A DNA stretch of 64,000 nucleotides from Agarophyton chilense (lineage: Eukaryota; Rhodophyta; Florideophyceae; Gracilariales; Gracilariaceae), in assembly GCA_030374765.1 (NCBI GenBank), contig JARGXX010000105.1, forward strand, positions 558,001 to 622,000, read 5' to 3'. Both the position numbers and the translations under genes were made by a program. Under the pieces are notes generated by a model. That model saw nothing but the letters and a program-made list of their open reading frames with translations, did no database searches and was not told the DNA's origin. Of the stretch, positions 33,515 to 45,328 are shown in pieces. Numbering within the stretch: the stretch's first letter is position 1; every line of letters begins with the position of its first letter.

Positions 33515-36500
33515 ATGCCTCGCTGCTGCTTCTCCCGTTGCTTTTTCTTCGCCCGTACCACCCCTGTCCTACAGCGCCACCAACAAAGGTGCCCTCTCCG
33601 GCTCTCCCCCACAAAACGCATGCCCACACCAACCATAACATTCTTTCCTTCACGTAAAAAGCGCCACAAGTCCACTCCTCAACTGCACGCCCCTCTCACC
33701 CCCTCAAACCGCCCCTCCGATAACGTCCTCCTCGCAGATGAGGACTCCTACCACCACCAGCAACATGCCCTCTCCCTCCATACCACAGACTCACACCACA
33801 TCGATAACAGTTCCCTCTGCTCCGTCTCATCTTCAGCCCCACTCCACCATCCCCCCTTCACTCCCATCTTCGAACACCCTCAAGTAGAGCAGCTCGTCTT
33901 CTACATCTACTTCATGGCCGCCAACCTCGGCCACCGAAAAGTGGACGAGCTCATCGCCATCCTCAACGATCCAAGCTTCTCCAAGTCAATCTTCCAGCGA
34001 ACCATTTCCTCCGCCCGCCAATGCATCGAGCTCCAAGAAAACCTCTTCAAGCACCGCATCGGTTTCTTCAGCTTCGTCCATCACTCTATCACCGACACTA
34101 TCCACCGCTTCTCCGCAACGGTCTACCTCAAAAACCCAATCGATGTTCTCAAACATCAGCTCTAAATCGCACACCACCACAACACCTTCTTCCACCCCAT
34201 CGCCAAAAAGTCCCAATCCGGTTCCCCCTCCTTCGCCCACCCCATGGCCGACTCTCTCGGGCACAACGGCTTCCCCGCACTCCAATCCGCCACCATGCAG
34301 TCCAAGAACGACGAAATCATCTGGCTCTGCCCCCACACAACCGATATGGACTCCTTCATCGGTTTCATCCAGATTTACTCGGAAAAGTCCTCCACCTCCC
34401 TCAAAGCCTCTTCCATCACCTCCTACACCCTCCACATCACCCTCCTCAACTTCTCGGACTCCTTCAGAAGAAAATGCAACTATCAAAGCTTCACCCTCGT
34501 CGGTTACCTCCCAACGTCCTTCCAACCCACCACATCTGCCCCCGAATCAGACGTTATCCCCCGCTCGTCAGCAGATATCCATCACGAAACAAGAATGGAA
34601 CTCACACAAGCCGCCATCAAAACTATCCTCCAGCCCCTTCTCTCTTCCAGTCTCCTCGGCTTCCCCTTCCGCGACGCTCACAAAGTCCTCTGCCAATGTC
34701 ACCCGGTCCTTGCAAACAACTGCACATACATCCCCAAAGCCAAGGACATCCTCTCCATCTCCCACGGAACGCGCCCCAAGAGGCCCTGCCACCGATGTCT
34801 CCTCATTCGCTCCCTCCTCCACGAACCCTCTCACAACGCTCCCTCCCGCAACCCCCATCACACCTCCAACCCTTGAAAGCTTCACGTCCCTCTCCTCCAT
34901 GACTCTGAACAGGCGCATCTCTCCCGAAAACCAAGAGTCCCCCACACCAAGAAAGAGGAAGCACTCACATCCCTACAAGAAGTATCCCTCGCGAAATAGA
35001 GCTCCATTCTCGAATCCTACCCCCTCCACACCATCTCCCAAGAGCTCACCCCTACAGCCTTTTCGAATTTGAACCCCTCCAAAACCTTTATAAAAAAATT
35101 CCAAGCTCATCAAACTCACAGCCATTGAAAGGCTGAAGTCCGAATCTCTCTTCACCACCATCAGCCCTTCCAACACCTCCCGCTCCCTCATGTCTGTCCG
35201 CACCTCCATACTCACCCACTCAAACTCCATTCTCGCCGCGATCGAAGCTCTCTCCACCGCCCAACGCCTCCGCATCAGCTTCTCCACCTCCGACAGCACT
35301 CCTAACCTCAAAGGATCCTGCACTCCAGAAGGCATACGCGGCATGCTCGAAACCAAATACTACCGCACTCTCGGCATGGTCTTCCCCTTTATCGGCGCTT
35401 TCTTTGACAGATGCTGCGACGAAGTACCAACCTCCCCGGTCACCTCCGTCTTCACCAATACACCGACCTCCTCCTTATTTCCATGCGCTACAACACCGTC
35501 CCTGAATGGACGGAAGATTCATTCTCAACACTAGAGGACCACATTCACTCCTTCAAACTCGCGGCAGTCACCACTCTCGGCCCTGACCACACCTCCAACC
35601 TCGGCACCCCCAAGTATTACCTCCAAGATCACATCGTCGAAGACATTCGAAGATACGGCGGCCTCCACCTCAACGATGCTGGAATCTACGAACACGCCCA
35701 CACCCTCTTCAAAGCTCATCACCGCCACACCTCCAAGCGACGATCCACCGCCCACACCGAAACCATCTGCGCCATCAACCGGCCGCACGCACTCCAGCAC
35801 TGGAACCCCATCCCCTCTAACCCTTCCCTCTTCTCCTCCTCCTCCCAAACTCCTCTCACACCCCGTCAGCCCGTCTTTGTCCGTGATGGCAGAACCGTAC
35901 CACTCCCAGATTTCATCAAGGCACACAGGCTCCTCCGCCTAAACCCCCACTCCAACCCATCCTCCCTCAAAAACCTCTTCTCTCCAGACACCATTTCCAC
36001 CTTCTCACAAATGGAAACCCCTGCAATCCCCTCCTTCATCACCCTCTCCCACGAAACACTTTCCTTCCACGAGCACCACCCCGAAATCCGTCTCCTCCAT
36101 CTCACCGTAGTCAAGTCCGCGTACATCGTAGGTGGGTATATCCCCACATTGCAGGATTACCGCCCGGTACAAAACGAAATCGCAATCAAGGATCCCCCCA
36201 TCCCAGTCGTTCAACGTACCTTCGCCGCTCTTTCCTTCAGCCCCTCCAAGTCTCTAAAGTTCTCACACATCATCGTCGCCGGCAAAACCTCCTCCACCCC
36301 TTCCCTCACAATCTGGGTGTGCAATCTCAACTCCCTCATTCGAATCTCATCAACAAACACCCCCAACACCTCTACCGAACTCGCATTCGTTCATTTCTTG
36401 GAGGTAGTCCCCCCAAGAGACAACATTGACCAAGCCCTCAACTGCATCTCCCTTCGCTTGGCCACGGACGACGAACACAACCACACAATTCACCCTGTAC

Positions 36501-36709
36501 CCATCTCTTCAGTCTCAATATCTGCAAACGTCTCCCCTTGGTTCGGTCTCATCCCTTCTTCCTCCATTCTCTTCTCCGTTCATGTCTGGCGCGAGAACTA
36601 CCACGTTACCTCTTTCGCACCACGCCTCGACTGGCGCTTCCACCGCTTCTACCTCAACCGTTTCTATCGAAACCCAGGTGCAAAACCATTCATTAAACCG
36701 TCGCTTTAG
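33515..36709 (+). pseudogene. KDZ/Plavaka-like transposase with N-terminal C2HC zinc finger, broken
   Basis: Starting at ATG 33515, a C2HC finger (C-x3-C, then LQRHQQRC) opens the protein, as in Plavaka transposases. One frame runs to 34876 with a TAA at 34163. It contains QIYSEKSSTS at the place of the usual Y-x-D-K-T motif, then YTLHITLLNF and TLVGYLP, and a cysteine pair (PCHRCLL, near 34790). Frame changes near 34880, 35095 and 35430 lead to 35411-36709. That part holds YYLQDHIVEDIRRYGG and the conserved YEHAHTLFKAHH...TSKR block (E at 35690), the equivalent of the E-R-x-H-x-x-x-K block of KDZ proteins. The product would be a cut-and-paste transposase. E replaces the expected first D, so even a repaired copy may be inactive. 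Confidence 0.55.
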
Positions 36710-36798
36710 TTCACGTCTCCTAATACTCCTTGTGTTGCACCCACCGTTCCCAATTCTTTTCCCATTGGATTCTTCACTTCCCTCCCACTCACTCTCTG

Positions 36799-39433
36799 TT
36801 AACGAGTAAAATACGACTCTTCGGGTTCGCAGGCTCCAACGTAGCAATCCAGTACAGCACCAAGACGTTTTGTCAAGTTTTCCACAAAGAATTGCTCTTT
36901 CACTGCAAGGTACATCTTTCCAGATGAACGCATCCAAATTCCCACCATCGAAACCCTCCCCGAATTTCTTGCCATCCTCCTCCCTTTCCCCGCAAAAAAC
37001 CCACTGTGCTCAAACTCCATACCATTTCTCTCCCTCACTAAGTCTGAAGCCACCCCCAAAATCCCCTCCACTGCAAGCGGTAAATACTTACCGTATTAAG
37101 TAGAAAACAAAAATTTCCTCTGGCCCCCACGTCCAACCTCCCTGTCCATCGCCGCAAGAATGCAAGTAATCCACGCATCCAGTCTTGCGAGATGCTGCGA
37201 GATGCATCACCGTCCTATCCACGTATTGATTCTCCACGTCTTTTTACATCCTAACATCGTATCCCATAAGCTCCTCCAGCACGTCCACTGCAACTCCATT
37301 CCTAAAGAACAAATCTCCATCATCAAATCTTCTGAACTTCGGAAGAGCCCACGACCCCGAATGCATCAGATCTACTACCTGGCGCATGCGCCATGACGAT
37401 AGCCTGCTTGTTGCATCCTCATCCCCCACCCAAAAATTCTCCCGCGCCTCTTCTATCTGCTTCTTCAATTCCATTCCGAGCGCCGTATCCTCCTGCAACT
37501 TCACACGCCGCGCAATCAATTCTTAACCGAGCAGCCCAAATAGTCGGTCTCGTGCACCCGGCTTTCGTACCCTTACCACATCACTCAGCGTCTGTCTCAT
37601 TCGCTGTCTTAAACACATATCTTCACTCACCTCCTCAACGCACTCTTCCTTCCTCCCCGCAGACGTTATGGATTCCCACCGTTTCTCTTCCACCTCCGTG
37701 CTCACAACATACTTCAGCAACAGATCGCTTCCCCCTTGAAATGACGGCGTGTACGCCTTCATCTCTGTCGCCACCTGAAACGGACAATTTGGTACTATCT
37801 CGTTTGGCCGTACCACAAAAATACTGACTTCGTTTTGCGCTCCCACGGTCTCACTTCAATTCATCCAATTTTTGGGTATCACCTTGGTCTTGAAGCAGAG
37901 CTCCGATGTCTCCAGCTTCGCATAATGTAGAATCCTGTCAAATACATACCGTGCAAACCTATAGAAGCTCTACTGTACTCCAAAGCCATACTTACGTCGC
38001 TTCGCCATCTCTCCCGATACACGCCCTTTCCCTCCCCTTTTCAGAGTGTTCAACGCTTCCCTCAAGCGGCCCACCACCAAATTATGTCCACTTACCTCCC
38101 CCCTCAAGCGATCCACTTCGTTTTGCGTCAACTTCAGACTCACCATCACACTAAAGTAATCATCCTTCATCTCACTCAACTCCCCCTTCAAAACATTCAC
38201 CTTCTGAACCAAAGCACTACGTAGTAACATAATGACATACTCCTCCAAAGCCTCTGCACCCTCTTCCTCATTCACTGCAACAGATCGTCCTCTTGCGCTT
38301 TCAACTCTCCCTTGGTCACCCATCGTAGTCCTCGCTGCCTTTACCAATACTGTGCTCGTTCTTCTAACACGCATTCCATCTGCAGTCTCCGACCTACTTC
38401 TACCGCCAACCCCCTGTTTTCCACCAGACGCACTTACAAAAAGCTCTCCAAAAACAAGAGGCCCTTCTTCCCTTCCATCTGCTACTACGTTCTCGTATTC
38501 CACTCCTCTTGTTCGCCGTGCTTCTATTCCTCGCCCTGTTTCTCTTCTTTCCGAAGATTCCCTTGTGAGACCTACTTCTACAGCGGTTTCCTCGCGTTGG
38601 GAATTATTACTCGCGACCCTGGCTTCGTACTGAACCCTTTCTTCTAATCGGACGGGTGTCCCATCGTGTTCATCTTCCGTAGTACGTGTGATCCCTGCGC
38701 GGTCAGCTGCGCGTCTGGCCCCAGCTCCAATACCCCTCTCGGTATCACCTGTTACAAATGCTCCCTTTTGTATGGTACGGTGAGATGTTGCTATCCTTCG
38801 CCTCGAATATCCTTTTCGTAATAACTGTGGCTCCTGTCGCCGTGCTGAATCGTTCGCGCCGCTTCTCGACTGCCCTTCCCGTTCTCTATCACCTTCTCCT
38901 ATTATTTCATCTTCAATCTCCACAATCATTGCATCGTCACATGTCTCAACGAGCATACACTCTTTCTAAACCGGGTCAGTAGCTTTCCTTACCTCTTTTA
39001 CACCATCTCGGCGAGTTCTAGAAGATCTACCCTTCCGAATACCTCCACGTCCTCCCCGCACTGCACCAACGCTCACAGCTTTGGGTTTTCCTTTCTGCAT
39101 TGCGGGCATCTTCTCAACGCCCACGATTCGTCTTCGTGTCGCTTTCTTGCCCTTGTTGATGTTCGGAATCGCAGAAATCTCCTCACTTACCGTTTCCTCC
39201 GAACAATTCCCCTCACCGCATACCTTTGCGTCTCTCACACTCCTTAGCCCGCTTCTCGGCGGGTCTTCTCTACCACCGCCGGTGCCATTCCTTTGCCTCC
39301 CAGAGTCACGGCGCTGGGACTTGCGATCTCGCCGCACATCCAGTGCCCCTGACGCTCTCTTCCTTTTCAACACCATTCGATGTTCCCAACGGTAGCCGTG
39401 GAAGCAGTTCCAAAGCCGACAGCGGCGGGCCAT
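36799..39433 (-). pseudogene. ORF2 of the KDZ-like block, copy 1: large coiled-coil protein, unknown family
   Basis: From ATG at 39433 one frame runs for over 750 codons, broken by TAG (38966, 37970), TGA (37856) and TAA (37523, 37244). A single frame change near 37090 leads into the last 90 codons. The N-terminal 170 residues are very basic. The next 270 are charged and Arg/Glu-rich, followed by a coiled coil (VLKGELSEMKDDYFSVMVSL, LTQNEVDRLRGEVSGHNLVV). The C-terminal 350 residues form the conserved part shared with the copy at 63.2-64.0 kb: MKAYTPSFQGG, MRQTLSDVVRVRK, SWRMRQVVDLMHSG, DGDLFFRNGVAV and KYLPLAVEGIL. Nuclear accessory function in transposition is an inference from linkage only. 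Confidence 0.5.
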
Positions 39434-39619
39434 TCAAATATCACACTACTTATTTCTCGCAAAAAAAGCAGAAAATTACAGGAATGGAAAACTGCAAACG
39501 GTTTCCCGCCTCTGAAACTGACTGAGATTTGGCAAGTTGGGGGTTCATCTTTGGGAAATATCTCATCCATTCCATCTTCTTCCTACGAAAACTCTATTAT
39601 ATGATTGCATGAATTCTGC

Positions 39620-40612
39620 ACAGTTCCGTCATACCTAAGCATAATTTCTTTCATAGGTTTCATAAGTCTACGTTGAATGAAACCTGTTTTTGCAGTTTTC
39701 AGTGCTGTATCGATCAGACATTTTTGCCCTCCCATAGCGTGAAAGAAAAACTTCGAAGAAGTGAGTCCCCGCTACTAGGAGTTCTCCACAAAAACACGAC
39801 TCTCTAGACCAAGGTCATCAAGCTCGAACTGAAGAAAGGTTCTGCGGTTGAAGTCGTAAAATATTAGATTGCTCTCAACGTTCTGGTGGCCTACGCACGC
39901 ACAAATTTGGGAAATGTTGATGAACGAATCTTTTTTGTCCAGCGCTTACCATTCGTTTGATGTTGCTAGACTTCAGTGTACAGTCTTCAGCGGAAGAACC
40001 TGACTTATTACGGGCACCATTAAGCACTTTGTGGACCTCTGTTTCGAAAGATTCCATCATAACTTTCCCTGGGAGTAAGGTCAACTCTTTCTGTTGAGCT
40101 TTCCTTACGAGGGTTTTCACATCATCCTTTGCATTCTGGATCGTTTGAAAGACATATCGCATAATATCTTCATCGACAATGGTGTAATCAATTCCAATAT
40201 AATGGCACCTGTGCAGAACGTAGTGGTATACTAAAACCTGAATTTCTGAAATCATCTTATCGGTTACCCTTCGTTCAAATTATTTCCAGGTAACGTGAAT
40301 TAATTCATTCGCAGAAGTATCTAAAGTCCTCTGGTCAACGATTCCACAGATAAGGTCTCCTCTGGAGATGTACACCTTTGTGTCTCCTGGTGAGATGTCA
40401 GGCTTTTCTTCTTCCGGGTGAGTTACATTGGAGCTTATGAAATATACAGACGGTAGCACGAGAAAAAAATCGGTCTTCCTGTCCAAAGAGGTCTCCGATT
40501 GTATATAGTTGGTTCCGGAACAATTCCATCCCAATTGGTGACATGCATGAGTTATTCCATAACGAAAACCATTTCCAGATAAGGTTTTAGTTGTGTGAGG
40601 GGCCAAGTGCAG
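39620..40612 (-). pseudogene. RNA polymerase II largest subunit (RPB1) fragment A
   Basis: Read on the minus strand, the fragment matches RPB1 in colinear order from about residue 555 of a typical protein. It shows NWDGIVPEP...RPLWTGRPIF, ISPGDTKVYISRGDLICGIV (trigger/pore region), TIVDEDIMRYVFQTIQNAKD, NGARNKSGSSAED, then [20 protein letters not shown] and [18 protein letters not shown]. Those last blocks are the bridge-helix region. It carries a TAA at about 40277 and several frameshifts and ends abruptly, so it is a dead partial copy. The catalytic NADFDGDEM block is missing, because the piece before 'PLTQ' was lost by an internal deletion that is also present in fragment B. Confidence 0.88.
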
Positions 40613-41156
40613 GCGCGCGGTGTGGGGTGTGTCGCGGTGTGTTCTAGCCATGTTTCTGTTATGGCAAAGACGTCCGGGTTGAAGTATGTCTGAGGGCTCT
40701 TGCAGAGGTAGAAATCGCTGACTCACCGGAGGATTTAAGTAGGTTCTCGAATGTAGTTCATCCAGTCTGAGGGTGGAGAAATCATTCAAAGATTATGCCT
40801 ACATCGATTGAGTTTTCGAGAGTCTCCCAATAAGTTCTCACTTCAACTTCACTCTCTGTTTTAGACACAGACATTCTCTCTACTCACGTCCACGATGTTT
40901 GCCTGCGCGAGTGTTGCTGGACTTGAATATGCAGCAGCCGCTTTTCTGTACGACCACTCGATGACAATGCATCAGATGCCCTCTTGCAGGAGTTATAGTC
41001 CAAGCCACCCCCCTTCTGTCATTTGTATATCTTGCGCAATCGCATCAAGGGCGAGCATTTTCGCCACGGTTCTTATGATTTTTACACCCCGCTAGACGCC
41101 CCCAAGGATTCAAAGGGGCTCAATCTTGCCCAGCTTGATTGAAAACCAATGCGCAT

Positions 41157-41637
41157 CTCTCAGTCCACCGTCTTTTGTCGCACCAATTACGTCGATGCAA
41201 ACCTTTTCATTTGAGATTTGGTGGACAAAGCCGACGGGAGATTATTTCAAGACGCGTTTTCAGCGTTTTTCCCGTTTGTAGAAGCGTCATTTATCATGCG
41301 GGACCCGCACACCAACCAGTCGAATCGATATGGTTTCGTTAAGTACTTCTGCTCCGAGCACTCCGATACTGCTATCGCAGCAATGAATGGTAAATACGAT
41401 TGCACTACTCCTGTCACTGTTCAGTACGGTTTCAAAAAGAATTTGGAGAAACGGGAGAGACATGGTATTTTGTCGGTTAAATGGGCGGAAGACCGTCGAG
41501 CGGCTGACCTGGAAAAACAGTTACGCCCCAACACTCTATTTTTTGACAAGCCTCCAAGCCGCTTTCACGCCCCGCACCCTGTTCCGCCTCGTAAAATCCC
41601 AACGTATCCACCAAATGCGCGTATTCCAATGTACTAG
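41157..41637 (+). pseudogene. Splicing factor SF3B4 (SAP49) second RRM and tail
   Basis: The frame reads DANLFI, a TGA at 41212, then DLVDKADGRLFQDAFSAFF, IMRDPHTNQSNRYGFVKY (RNP1-like), AIAAMNGKY and TPVTVQYGFKKN. These match RRM2 of SF3B4, whose usual text is LFIGNLDPEVDEKLLYDTF and so on. The distinctive linker follows: KRERHG, then RPNTLFFDKPP and a Pro-rich tail cut short at 41637. SF3B4 is part of the U2 snRNP SF3b complex that holds the branch-site region. Only the second RRM and start of the tail are present and the G of LFIG is a stop, so this is a fragment. Confidence 0.78.
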
Positions 41638-42511
41638 CCGCTGTCATATGAGTACCCAGTGCAACTCCGCGTCCCAAACTGGTCGGGTGTAATGGCCTCC
41701 CCATAATACACTCAAAGCCTTCGTTGTACAGCGCTTTCTCCTAAGTGTTACCTCCCACCAAACACTGTGGTTGGTGTGGTGTACCCTAATATTGAAGATC
41801 AGTTTTTACGTTTCCCGCGATCGAGGGTATTCCTTTTCGTGTGGATGCCTTGTCGACTGTTGGTGTTGGTTGGTTTGAAGACGTATCTGATCCTGTTTTG
41901 GCTCCAGGCCGTTATGATTCAGTGGGCTTTGGCGGTTGGATGGCTGTGAGATACCCGATGGACGTGGAGCCCGAGTCGGTGTCTGTTTTTGTGGCCCTCA
42001 AGATCGATAGTTGTGCTCCTGTCAGTTCGTTTTACGTCTGCGTCTACAATTGGGGGGGGAGCTGATTGAGACTGATGCTTCGCGCTGGCCCTTTTTGTAG
42101 TGTTAATATTTTCGTTTCGGAGTCCAGTGTCTTTTTTGGGGTTACATCGAGGTGCGTGAGTCCTTGCGGTTGAAGTGTCCATGTCCACGCTTCGTCACAA
42201 TTTACTCTCTAATTGCGTTATAGGATTGTTTCTCACACTGCATTCCTCATCAGAGGCAACTACCACGTGCGGCGCCTCAAGTGACCACTTGGTCCGCTTG
42301 ACCTCCGTCCGAAAAACTTCTTCAATACGTTACACTAGTCCCCTTTCATCACCTTTCACGGGTTTCTTTTCCTTCTTGCTGTATGCTTCTTTGTTTGTGT
42401 TGGTTCAATTTCTTCTGATAGTACTTCGTTCTCCATCTCTTTTGTATCGCCTACGATCAACTATTCACGTCCGCGTCGTGGAAAAGGTAGGGATAATGAA
42501 AAAAAATACAG

Positions 42512-42660
42512 TCTAATGGACCTACCATTATCGCAGAATTCTGGTATGAGTGGTTTGATCATTGGAGGGAAGCTCATCACGAGCATGACGGAAAAGACGT
42601 GACGAGTGACTTTCACACTATTTTCAATGAAGCCCATGCCAGGTCCTTCTGTTTGCGACC
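42512..42660 (+). pseudogene. Glycoside hydrolase family 35 (beta-galactosidase) active-site fragment
   Basis: The frame reads PTIIAEFWYEWFDHWREAHH, which matches the nucleophile block of GH35 enzymes (E-F/Y-W-x-G-W-F-D-x-W-G-x-x-H-H), followed by FHTIFNEAHA. The conserved Gly after the Trp is changed to Glu. Nothing else of the enzyme is seen, so it is a short captured or decayed exon piece. Confidence 0.5.
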
Positions 42661-42693
42661 GACTGAAGCCAAAGCAAAAAGAATCACTTCAAT

Positions 42694-42733
42694 GAGAGAG
42701 AGAAAGAAAGAGAGAGAGAGAGAGAGAGAGACA
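42694..42733 (+). repeat. (GA)n microsatellite
   Basis: An almost pure GA run with a few AAA interruptions, preceded by GAGAGAGAAAGAAAG. Confidence 0.9.
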
Positions 42734-43480
42734 CAGGATGAGCATCGCATGTCCAGAATAGCGGAAGAATTTGAACACACTACCTCCAAGGCGATCCTAT
42801 TGTTGCTGACGCTCAGTTCTTGAAAGCTTTACCTTGATGAAGCGAACAATAATGCGCCCAACACCACTGAGCATCAACGGAAGTCCGAAAAGCGCCTGCC
42901 ACTGGATGAATATTGCGAAGATTACACCAATACCAGGCATTTCGCTCTCCAGTCCGTTAGTGTGAGGGGCAGTACTGCGCTTTGTAAGATGGAAGGCTAG
43001 CAAATTTGCACTGCGCAGAAAAAGACCGATGATGTAGGAGCGTGCGCGCACAGAGGCAGCGACGGCGGTTACGATACAAGTCGCGGTGTGAGATGGATGT
43101 GGAAGACTCATTGAGAGAGCGTTTAGAAAAGACTGATTCCACTACTAACCGTGCAGTTGGGCAGCATCGCCGAGATGATGATCGAAAGGTCAAAAATTCT
43201 GCAAAACGTTTCTGCTTTGGAAAGTGTAGTTACGCGAATTTATGAAATAGCCGATTTTCTTTGCAGCAGAAGGTTTGAAAAATGGTTACGCGATTTCTCA
43301 TCAACGTTTTGAGTTTAATGAAAGATGTCATCATCCACAACCATTCACTCCGTAGTTTACTACCGAAGTAAGAAGCAGCAAAAAGGCACCGCAAGAAAAC
43401 ATGGCGGCATCGCCACGATCAAGACGTCCAATACAAGCGCCATCAGTCTCACAACTATACGGAATGAAGGCAGTGGAGTA

Positions 43481-44383
43481 TTAAAAATGGTGAGACAGAA
43501 CGAGCAATGAAATGATAGCGGCCTGCCTTGCTCTGGAGTGGGTAGTGCCAAGATAGGCCTGGGCTGGGACAGCATACTTTGCTTGGACATTGCACCGAAC
43601 GCCACAGCAAAACATGTCACCCGCCAGAGAGTGGATGAGGCTAAGTTTGGAGGACTTGAAGACGCATTCTCCGGCTTGGATTTTTGCGAAGGACTGGAAG
43701 AGGGAGATGTTTGAATCAGTACATTGCAGCGACACGGCGGCAGTCCACTGATACATGAGGTTTTTACGAAGCACGAGGTCGGCAAACGAAGCGGAATAGA
43801 GTGGGTTTCGAGCCAAGTGTAATTGATGAGGAGGGATTTTGGGGAAAGCCACAGTTGGTGAGGGTGAATTTAGAGGGCGTTTTCGGGAGGCAACGAAGTG
43901 ATGAGAGGCTTTTGCACGGCATCGGGAACAACGTGGGGGACGGGATAGGTACAAGTGCTATAAAAAACGTGCTCAGCGGGGGAAACGAATAGTTCAAGCT
44001 TGAGGATGGTGGCGGTGGTAGCGTTAGTAATGTTAAAGGCGGTCTGGTAGCGGGCGACGAACGAAAGACGAACGGCATCAAAGTTTGAGAGGGTGTCCGG
44101 AAGCTGCAGCGTGGTATGCAGGTAGCCCCTTCGATGCGCAGGGTGTGCAAAACTCGTGGAAAACAGCCCGACGTCTTTGACGAGCGCGACGGAAGAGTGT
44201 GACGAAAAGCAAGAAAGCAGGCGACGAGGGAGAAAGGGTAGTTTCGGTAAATGACCCGCAATGGAGAGCGGCAGAAAAAGCAGGGAGCAAAAGGTCCACC
44301 GTGGAAAGGAAAGGGTTGGAGTCTTTGTTGACTAACGACCACGCGTGAAACGCTTGCAGAGCGCACGTAGCGCGTTTGGCCAT
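43481..44383 (-). pseudogene. Unidentified gene, three frame segments
   Basis: ATG at 44383 opens MAKRATCALQAFHAWSLVNK. After a frame change near 44170 the text reads GLFSTSFAHPAHRRGYLH, LSNFDAVRLSFVARYQTAFN and LKLELFVSPAEHVFYSTCTY. After another near 43870 it reads LRKNLMYQWTAAVSLQCTD and GECVFKSSKLSLIHSLAGDM. The composition is that of a real globular protein with N-glycosylation-like NITNATT and several cysteines. I recognise no family. The frame changes could be decay or introns. Confidence 0.35.
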
Positions 44384-44983
44384 GGAGGCCTAAAAAAGCT
44401 CGCTCGCGTGCAGCTTTTCAAAAGCGAACCGATGCCCAGTATCACTGCGTACGCTCACGGCTCTCTATGAACGTCCAAAACACCCGGCATCCACAAGGAC
44501 TCTACTCGTCACGCACTCCCCGAACGTCCAGCTTCTTCGCCGCCCCCACCATTCGTTCTTCGCCCACGGTCACTGCGTCCCCCCCCCGCGCCCCAGCGCT
44601 TACCACCCGATAGCGCGCGTGCCATAAACCGCGCTCGCCATGTGGTCGGACATTCTGCACAAGAATGAATTTGATGACAGCTCCCCGTGACATTCCTTGT
44701 CGTCGGATAGCGCTGATTCACTCCCGTATCAAACTTCGCGAAGCTGGACTTCTGATAGCCGTGAGGATACTGTTGTGTTTAATGCGCAGAGCTCATCGAC
44801 ATTTATCATATCTTCACTTGTGCCAGAAACCATTACCTCACTTCGTTACGAAAAGCCCCGATTCTTAAGCACAAGATTTCATTAGGAACTGGACATTTTC
44901 AGGGCTCTGCTCCACCATCTACTACTGTTAGTCAGAAAGCACTGGACTCATATTAGCCTTTTTGTAATGATTCCTCTTGCGCA
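44384..44983. other. Intergenic, no supported gene
   Basis: GC-rich stretch with a short poly-C run near 44580 and no conserved ORF. Confidence 0.35.
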
Positions 44984-45328
44984 TTGAGTGACTCATCAAC
45001 TCGTTCCATTTTAGAGAATTATAGGGAAACGGTACGCAAGTACAGAGCAAGAAACAGAGATAAAGATAGTCAAAATGCCAGGGAACGTTATAGGCTGCGT
45101 AAATCCCAGGAACGAGGGGTTCGACAGCCTGTGAGCAGACATAACCCGAAAATTATGAAGCACAGCGCTGTTGATAGCAATGAATGTCCGCCGAAGAGTG
45201 AGAGCTTATACAAAGTACAAATTGTGAAACTTGTCGATGACTTTACGCAGCACTACCATTCGTTACATCTAGGACCACCGGTGCTGAGAAAGGGACTCTT
45301 ATATGGATTCATAAAACTAGTAATGTAG
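44984..45328 (+). CDS. Small basic ORF of unknown function
   Basis: About 114 codons are open, with a very basic, charged N-terminal half (RKYRARNRDKDSQNARERYR) and a more ordinary C-terminus (VKLVDDFTQHYHSLHLGPP). No ATG fits the beginning. Basic charged-helix ORFs of this kind are often found next to transposases, but no partner is seen here. Confidence 0.25.
   Translation: MSDSSTRSILENYRETVRKYRARNRDKDSQNARERYRLRKSQERGVRQPVSRHNPKIMKHSAVDSNECPPKSESLYKVQIVKLVDDFTQHYHSLHLGPPVLRKGLLYGFIKLVM

Larger units (their letters stand above)
31950..39433. mobile_element. Candidate KDZ/Plavaka-type DNA transposon with accessory gene(s)
   Basis: Two large genes face each other: a zinc-finger transposase-like gene (33515-36709, +) and a coiled-coil protein, here named ORF2 (39433-36799, -), 90 bp apart. 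Further broken ORFs lie to the left (31950-33017). A second ORF2 copy at 62878-64000 shows that this gene is repeated. The whole block has strong C/T bias on the plus strand, unlike its flanks. Terminal repeats and the exact ends were not found by eye, so the limits are those of the ORFs. Confidence 0.45.

Noticed and set aside
34021-35072. Two long Pro/Ser/His-rich open frames overlapping the KDZ-like transposase
   Set aside because: They are out-of-frame readings of the same C-rich DNA. The frame with transposase motifs explains the coding signal.
40613-40790. Possible LINE endonuclease scrap (YFNPDVFAITETWLEH) next to RPB1 fragment A
   Set aside because: The phrase resembles the endonuclease motif of LINEs, but it covers fewer than 30 residues with no other LINE text nearby. 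It is too short to call.
42175-42516. Hydrophobic 113-codon ORF upstream of the GH35 fragment as part of the same enzyme
   Set aside because: It has no GH35 motif and its frame does not lead into the active-site block, so I could not link them.
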